From the NCBI GenBank assembly GCA_003222935.1, contig QHXL01000156.1:1-8877 (forward strand): a DNA stretch of 8,877 bases, read 5' to 3'. This DNA comes from Acidobacteriota bacterium (GTDB lineage: Bacteria > Acidobacteriota > Blastocatellia > Pyrinomonadales > Pyrinomonadaceae). The notes below the pieces were generated by a model. It saw only the letters and a program-made list of their open reading frames with translations, searched no databases and was not told where the DNA came from. Position 1 is the stretch's first letter, and every line of letters begins with the position of its first letter. This document shows, piece by piece, positions 6,325-8,877 of the stretch. The translations under genes and the position numbers were made by a program.

Positions 6325-6687
6325 TCAGGCGATCGGCAGAAAATCCTCGCGGATAGGTGAAAAGATATCGACGAGTATTACCTCCTCGTCGAGCATCGAC
6401 GCGCCATGCCAGGCACCGGGAGGAAAGTGGAGGACGTCGCCTGCTGCGGCGACTTTTTGTTCGTTGCCAATGGTGAATAGGGCGCGACCCCGTTCCACAA
6501 TAGTCATCTGTTCATGTGGATGATCGTGCGGTTGTGTAACTGTGTGCGGAGCAAAACGCAAACGACAAATCATCAGGTTCTCACCGACAACCATCTGTCG
6601 TTCAATGCCCTCTTCCAGGTGCTCCACCGGGATCATGGTCCAATCCGTGTGCAATGCGTTGACAGTCTGTTCTTCAGTAGTTTTCAT
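6325..6687 (-). CDS. Single-domain cupin protein
   Basis: A 120-aa single cupin barrel. Cupin motif 1 is PHDHPHEQMTIVERG (H54, H56 and Q60 in the metal-ligand positions, then G67), and motif 2 is GDVLHFPPGAWHG (G83 to H94). Glutamine replaces the common glutamate, as in many HxHPHEQ cupins. Residues 40-60 and 60-110 form the predicted beta strands. No signal peptide or second domain is present. Such proteins bind a divalent metal and may be enzymes (isomerase, dioxygenase, lyase) or sensors; the sequence does not tell which. The ATG at 6687 has only a distant AGGA upstream, so the ribosome binding site is weak. The gene lies 108 nt downstream of the TonB receptor in the same direction, with a strong hairpin between them, so co-transcription is uncertain. 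Confidence 0.85.
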   Translation of the reverse strand: MKTTEEQTVNALHTDWTMIPVEHLEEGIERQMVVGENLMICRLRFAPHTVTQPHDHPHEQMTIVERGRALFTIGNEQKVAAAGDVLHFPPGAWHGASMLDEEVILVDIFSPIREDFLPIA

Positions 6688-6744
6688 TATTGCGTTTTCG
6701 GAATCCTGAGCCCAGGCTGGCTCTTACTTGAAAATGCAAAGGTT

Positions 6745-6766
6745 GCCTGGGGCTCACGCCCCAGGC
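6745..6766. terminator. Perfect 9-bp hairpin downstream of TonB receptor
   Basis: GCCTGGGGC (6745-6753), loop TCAC, GCCCCAGGC (6758-6766). It lies 29 nt past the end of the minus-strand receptor gene. Read on the minus strand it is followed by AACCTTTGCATTTTC, only a weak T-rich stretch, so it is a possible terminator or a REP-like element. A degenerate partner, TGAGCCCAGGC at 6707-6717, could pair with 6745-6756 instead (one bulge), giving an alternative fold before the cupin start. Confidence 0.5.
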
Positions 6767-6795
6767 CCTGTTGCTCACTGCCCTGCCAACAAGAG

Positions 6796-8877
6796 TTAGA
6801 AGGTCAGTCGCAAGCCAAACTGCAACTTGCGCATCGAGGCTGCGGACGTGATAACGCCAAAGGTCGTCGACGTCGCGCCTGATGGAACGGAGTTACCCGG
6901 CTGTCCGAGGTTCACGAGATTAAATACATTCGTGCCCTCCGCCCGGAAACGCAGCTTGAAGCGCTCGCTCAACCTGAAGTCTCGCGAGATTGCCAGGTCC
7001 ACGACCTTGTATCCTGGACCATCGAGTAGGTTGCGCGGCGAGTTGCCGTCAGTGGCAACGCCCGTCACGACCTTGTTCTGGAGAAAGGCTGCAGTGTTGA
7101 ACCACCGCGCCGCCGTGGGATTGTCGATGTGGGGATCGCCCACTAACTGCGCGCGATCGTTGACTTGACCGTCGAGGTTGGCGTCCACGTTGCCATTGGT
7201 GATCGAGAACGGAAGGCCACTCCGGATTTTGATAATGGGTGCAATACTCCAGCCGTTCAGAATCCCACGCACAATGGCGTTGTCACCAGTGTAGTAATCG
7301 GGTTTGTAGTTCAAGCTCATGCTGAAAACGTGACGCTGGTCCGTATCAGCGCGACCAATATCCTCGAAGAGTTTGCTGAAGTTCTGGGCCAAGCCCTGCG
7401 TCGTATTGTTGTGCAATTGCACGGAGCTCTTGGTCGAACTCAAGGTGTAGAAAGCGTTGAAGCTGACATGGTTGTTCATACGCATGTTGCTCGTAATCTG
7501 CAGACCATGATAGGACGCCCTTTGATCTGAGTTAAGTACGTTGACCGCACCGAACGCCGGATTTGGTCGCCGCGAGAGGATGTTCGCTCCGGCACTGGTG
7601 GCTGTCGGTGTAAGCACTGGATAGTTCACATCGCGTCCAAACGGAAGATTTCTTGCGAGTGTCCCAACGTAAGCTGCGCCCACAGTCAGGTCTCCCGTGA
7701 CCTGGCGCTGAACTGAGAAGTTCATTTGATAGGAGTAGGGCCACTTGAAATCGGGCGCCGCTGCGAAGAGCCCGCCGCCGTTGATGAATGTTCCTTTGTA
7801 GGGGAACGGATTGCCACCGACGTAAGCGTTATAAGGATTACTGAGTGAAGCTCCCAACGGCACTCCGGCCGCGTTCGTCTTCTGATTGATATTGGTGAAG
7901 GTCAGCCGGGTGGAGAAAGGCTGAAAATTGGTCATCGTGTTCCACTCGTTGCCCGAGATGCTGCCGTAAAACTGCCCGACTGCTCCGCGAATCGAAGTCT
8001 TCCCGTTTCCTGCGGGATCCCAGGCAAAGCCCAGGCGGGGAGAAAAATGCGTGTAACTCACCGGGATGGCGCCACGTTCGACTCCAGGGTCGCCAAAGAA
8101 TTGTGCGCCGACTGGTGCAAGCGGATTGACTGTGGACTTCAGTCCTGGAATGTAGTTGACGACGCGGTTTTGTGGATCGGTTGGCGGCGTTTGAATGTCA
8201 TAACGCAAACCCAGGTTGAGGGTCAGGCGGGGATGAATCTTGAAGTCATCCTGAACGAACAGCGCCGTGTACCAACTATTCGTTAAGCCGGTAACGGGCG
8301 CATCCTGGGTTACCGCACTGGGAATTCCGATCAAAAAGTCAGACAGAGCATTCTTGGTCGTTACGTTGTTGAAAGTGAAGACTCCATAGTTATTTAGCAA
8401 CGTGTCCTGGACGTCCTTGTTCAACGAGACTTCGCCGCCCAACTTGAGCGAGTGATTGTTCTTATTCCAGCTGAAGACATCGCGCATGGAATAGAAATTT
8501 GTGCCTGCCTTAGGTCCGCCGATCGAGTTGGTCAGAGTGAAGAAACCCGTGACTGTGATCTGGGGTAACGATGGTGCGCCCTGGATCGCGAACTGCGAAC
8601 CCAAATCACGCAGCGAGGTCGCGGGTACATTCAAGCGACCTCCAAAGTTTCGCGTGTATGTCAACCAGACCTGGTTGATCTTATCCGAACTGATAATCCA
8701 AACATCACTCAGGTTGACATTGTGCTGCCGCCATTTGAACTGCTGGCTGGCCCACGGCAAATTGCCACCACCGGCCCTCACTGTGTTGGTGCCCGCGGTA
8801 GTGAAGTAGGTCGACGTCAAGTTGTGCTTCTCATTGAGCTGGTGGTCCACCTTCACCAAAAACTCGTCAGTATTAAA
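6796..8877 (-). CDS. TonB-dependent receptor, Oar-like, C-terminal part (5' partial)
   Basis: Outer-membrane beta-barrel of a TonB-dependent receptor, Oar-like type common in Acidobacteriota. 693 residues are visible and the frame is open to the window edge (FNTDEFLVKVDH...), so the TTG at 8859 is not the true start. The missing N-terminal part would be expected to hold the signal peptide, a carboxypeptidase-regulatory-like domain and the plug. Barrel signatures include VDHQLNEKHNLTSTYF, LTLNLGLRYDIQTPP, FSPRLGFAWDPAGNGKTSIR, YQMNFSVQRQ and FRAEGTNVFNLVNLGQP, and the chain ends with LQFGLRLTF, the terminal Phe used by the outer-membrane assembly machinery. The substrate is unknown; siderophores, glycans or peptides are possible. 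It is followed by a hairpin and a cupin gene and points towards the dehydrogenase cluster. Confidence 0.9.
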   Translation of the reverse strand, partial: FNTDEFLVKVDHQLNEKHNLTSTYFTTAGTNTVRAGGGNLPWASQQFKWRQHNVNLSDVWIISSDKINQVWLTYTRNFGGRLNVPATSLRDLGSQFAIQGAPSLPQITVTGFFTLTNSIGGPKAGTNFYSMRDVFSWNKNNHSLKLGGEVSLNKDVQDTLLNNYGVFTFNNVTTKNALSDFLIGIPSAVTQDAPVTGLTNSWYTALFVQDDFKIHPRLTLNLGLRYDIQTPPTDPQNRVVNYIPGLKSTVNPLAPVGAQFFGDPGVERGAIPVSYTHFSPRLGFAWDPAGNGKTSIRGAVGQFYGSISGNEWNTMTNFQPFSTRLTFTNINQKTNAAGVPLGASLSNPYNAYVGGNPFPYKGTFINGGGLFAAAPDFKWPYSYQMNFSVQRQVTGDLTVGAAYVGTLARNLPFGRDVNYPVLTPTATSAGANILSRRPNPAFGAVNVLNSDQRASYHGLQITSNMRMNNHVSFNAFYTLSSTKSSVQLHNNTTQGLAQNFSKLFEDIGRADTDQRHVFSMSLNYKPDYYTGDNAIVRGILNGWSIAPIIKIRSGLPFSITNGNVDANLDGQVNDRAQLVGDPHIDNPTAARWFNTAAFLQNKVVTGVATDGNSPRNLLDGPGYKVVDLAISRDFRLSERFKLRFRAEGTNVFNLVNLGQPGNSVPSGATSTTFGVITSAASMRKLQFGLRLTF

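Noticed and set aside
6284..6882. Plus-strand open frames opposite the cupin
   Set aside because: They have serine- and arginine-rich translations without motifs and are antisense to a clear cupin gene.
7165..7530. Plus-strand open frame of 121 codons opposite the TonB receptor
   Set aside because: It is a shadow of the conserved receptor barrel frame and shows no domain or ribosome binding site.
8857..8859. TTG at 8859 as start of the TonB receptor
   Set aside because: The frame continues to the window edge and the visible protein lacks signal peptide and plug, so the gene is cut by the window.

Overview
The window looks like a chromosomal segment of a mid-GC (about 53% by eye) Gram-negative bacterium, most likely an acidobacterium. 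This is an inference. It rests on a large Oar-like TonB-dependent receptor of the kind expanded in that phylum, on the style of the redox proteins, and on several kinds of short palindromic intergenic repeats. No rRNA marker is present, so the phylum is not proven. Both ends of the window cut through genes.

Left part (1-3761, + strand) is a tight electron-transfer cluster. It holds a nitrate-reductase-type molybdopterin oxidoreductase (5' end missing), a protein with four [4Fe-4S] clusters, a Tat-anchored Rieske [2Fe-2S] protein and a small two-helix membrane protein. The last three are spaced by 7 nt and then an 11-nt overlap, so they are probably co-translated. Read together they suggest a membrane-associated oxyanion reductase, with nitrate the best guess for substrate, fed through an Fe-S relay that includes a Rieske centre.

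Middle part (3889-6123, + strand) is a second tightly coupled run: a DUF3565-type small Cys/His protein, a TDT/SLAC1-family anion transporter and a zinc-type MDR dehydrogenase. The genes overlap by 8 nt and 4 nt. The transporter belongs to a family that includes anion and nitrate channels, which would fit the upstream reductase, but the link is inferred.

Right part (6325-8877, - strand) has a small cupin and the C-terminal two thirds of the TonB-dependent receptor, running towards the dehydrogenase.

The most distinctive non-coding content is palindromes sitting next to gene ends. Two imperfect palindromes of about 100 nt (2151-2254 and 3757-3864) are built from tandem ATCTGCGT-like units, and each contains the stop codon of the preceding gene. 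A pair of REP-like hairpins with a compensatory stem change lies between the convergent genes (6156-6269). A perfect 9-bp-stem hairpin follows the TonB receptor gene (6745-6766). No tRNA, rRNA, CRISPR array or complete insertion sequence was seen.
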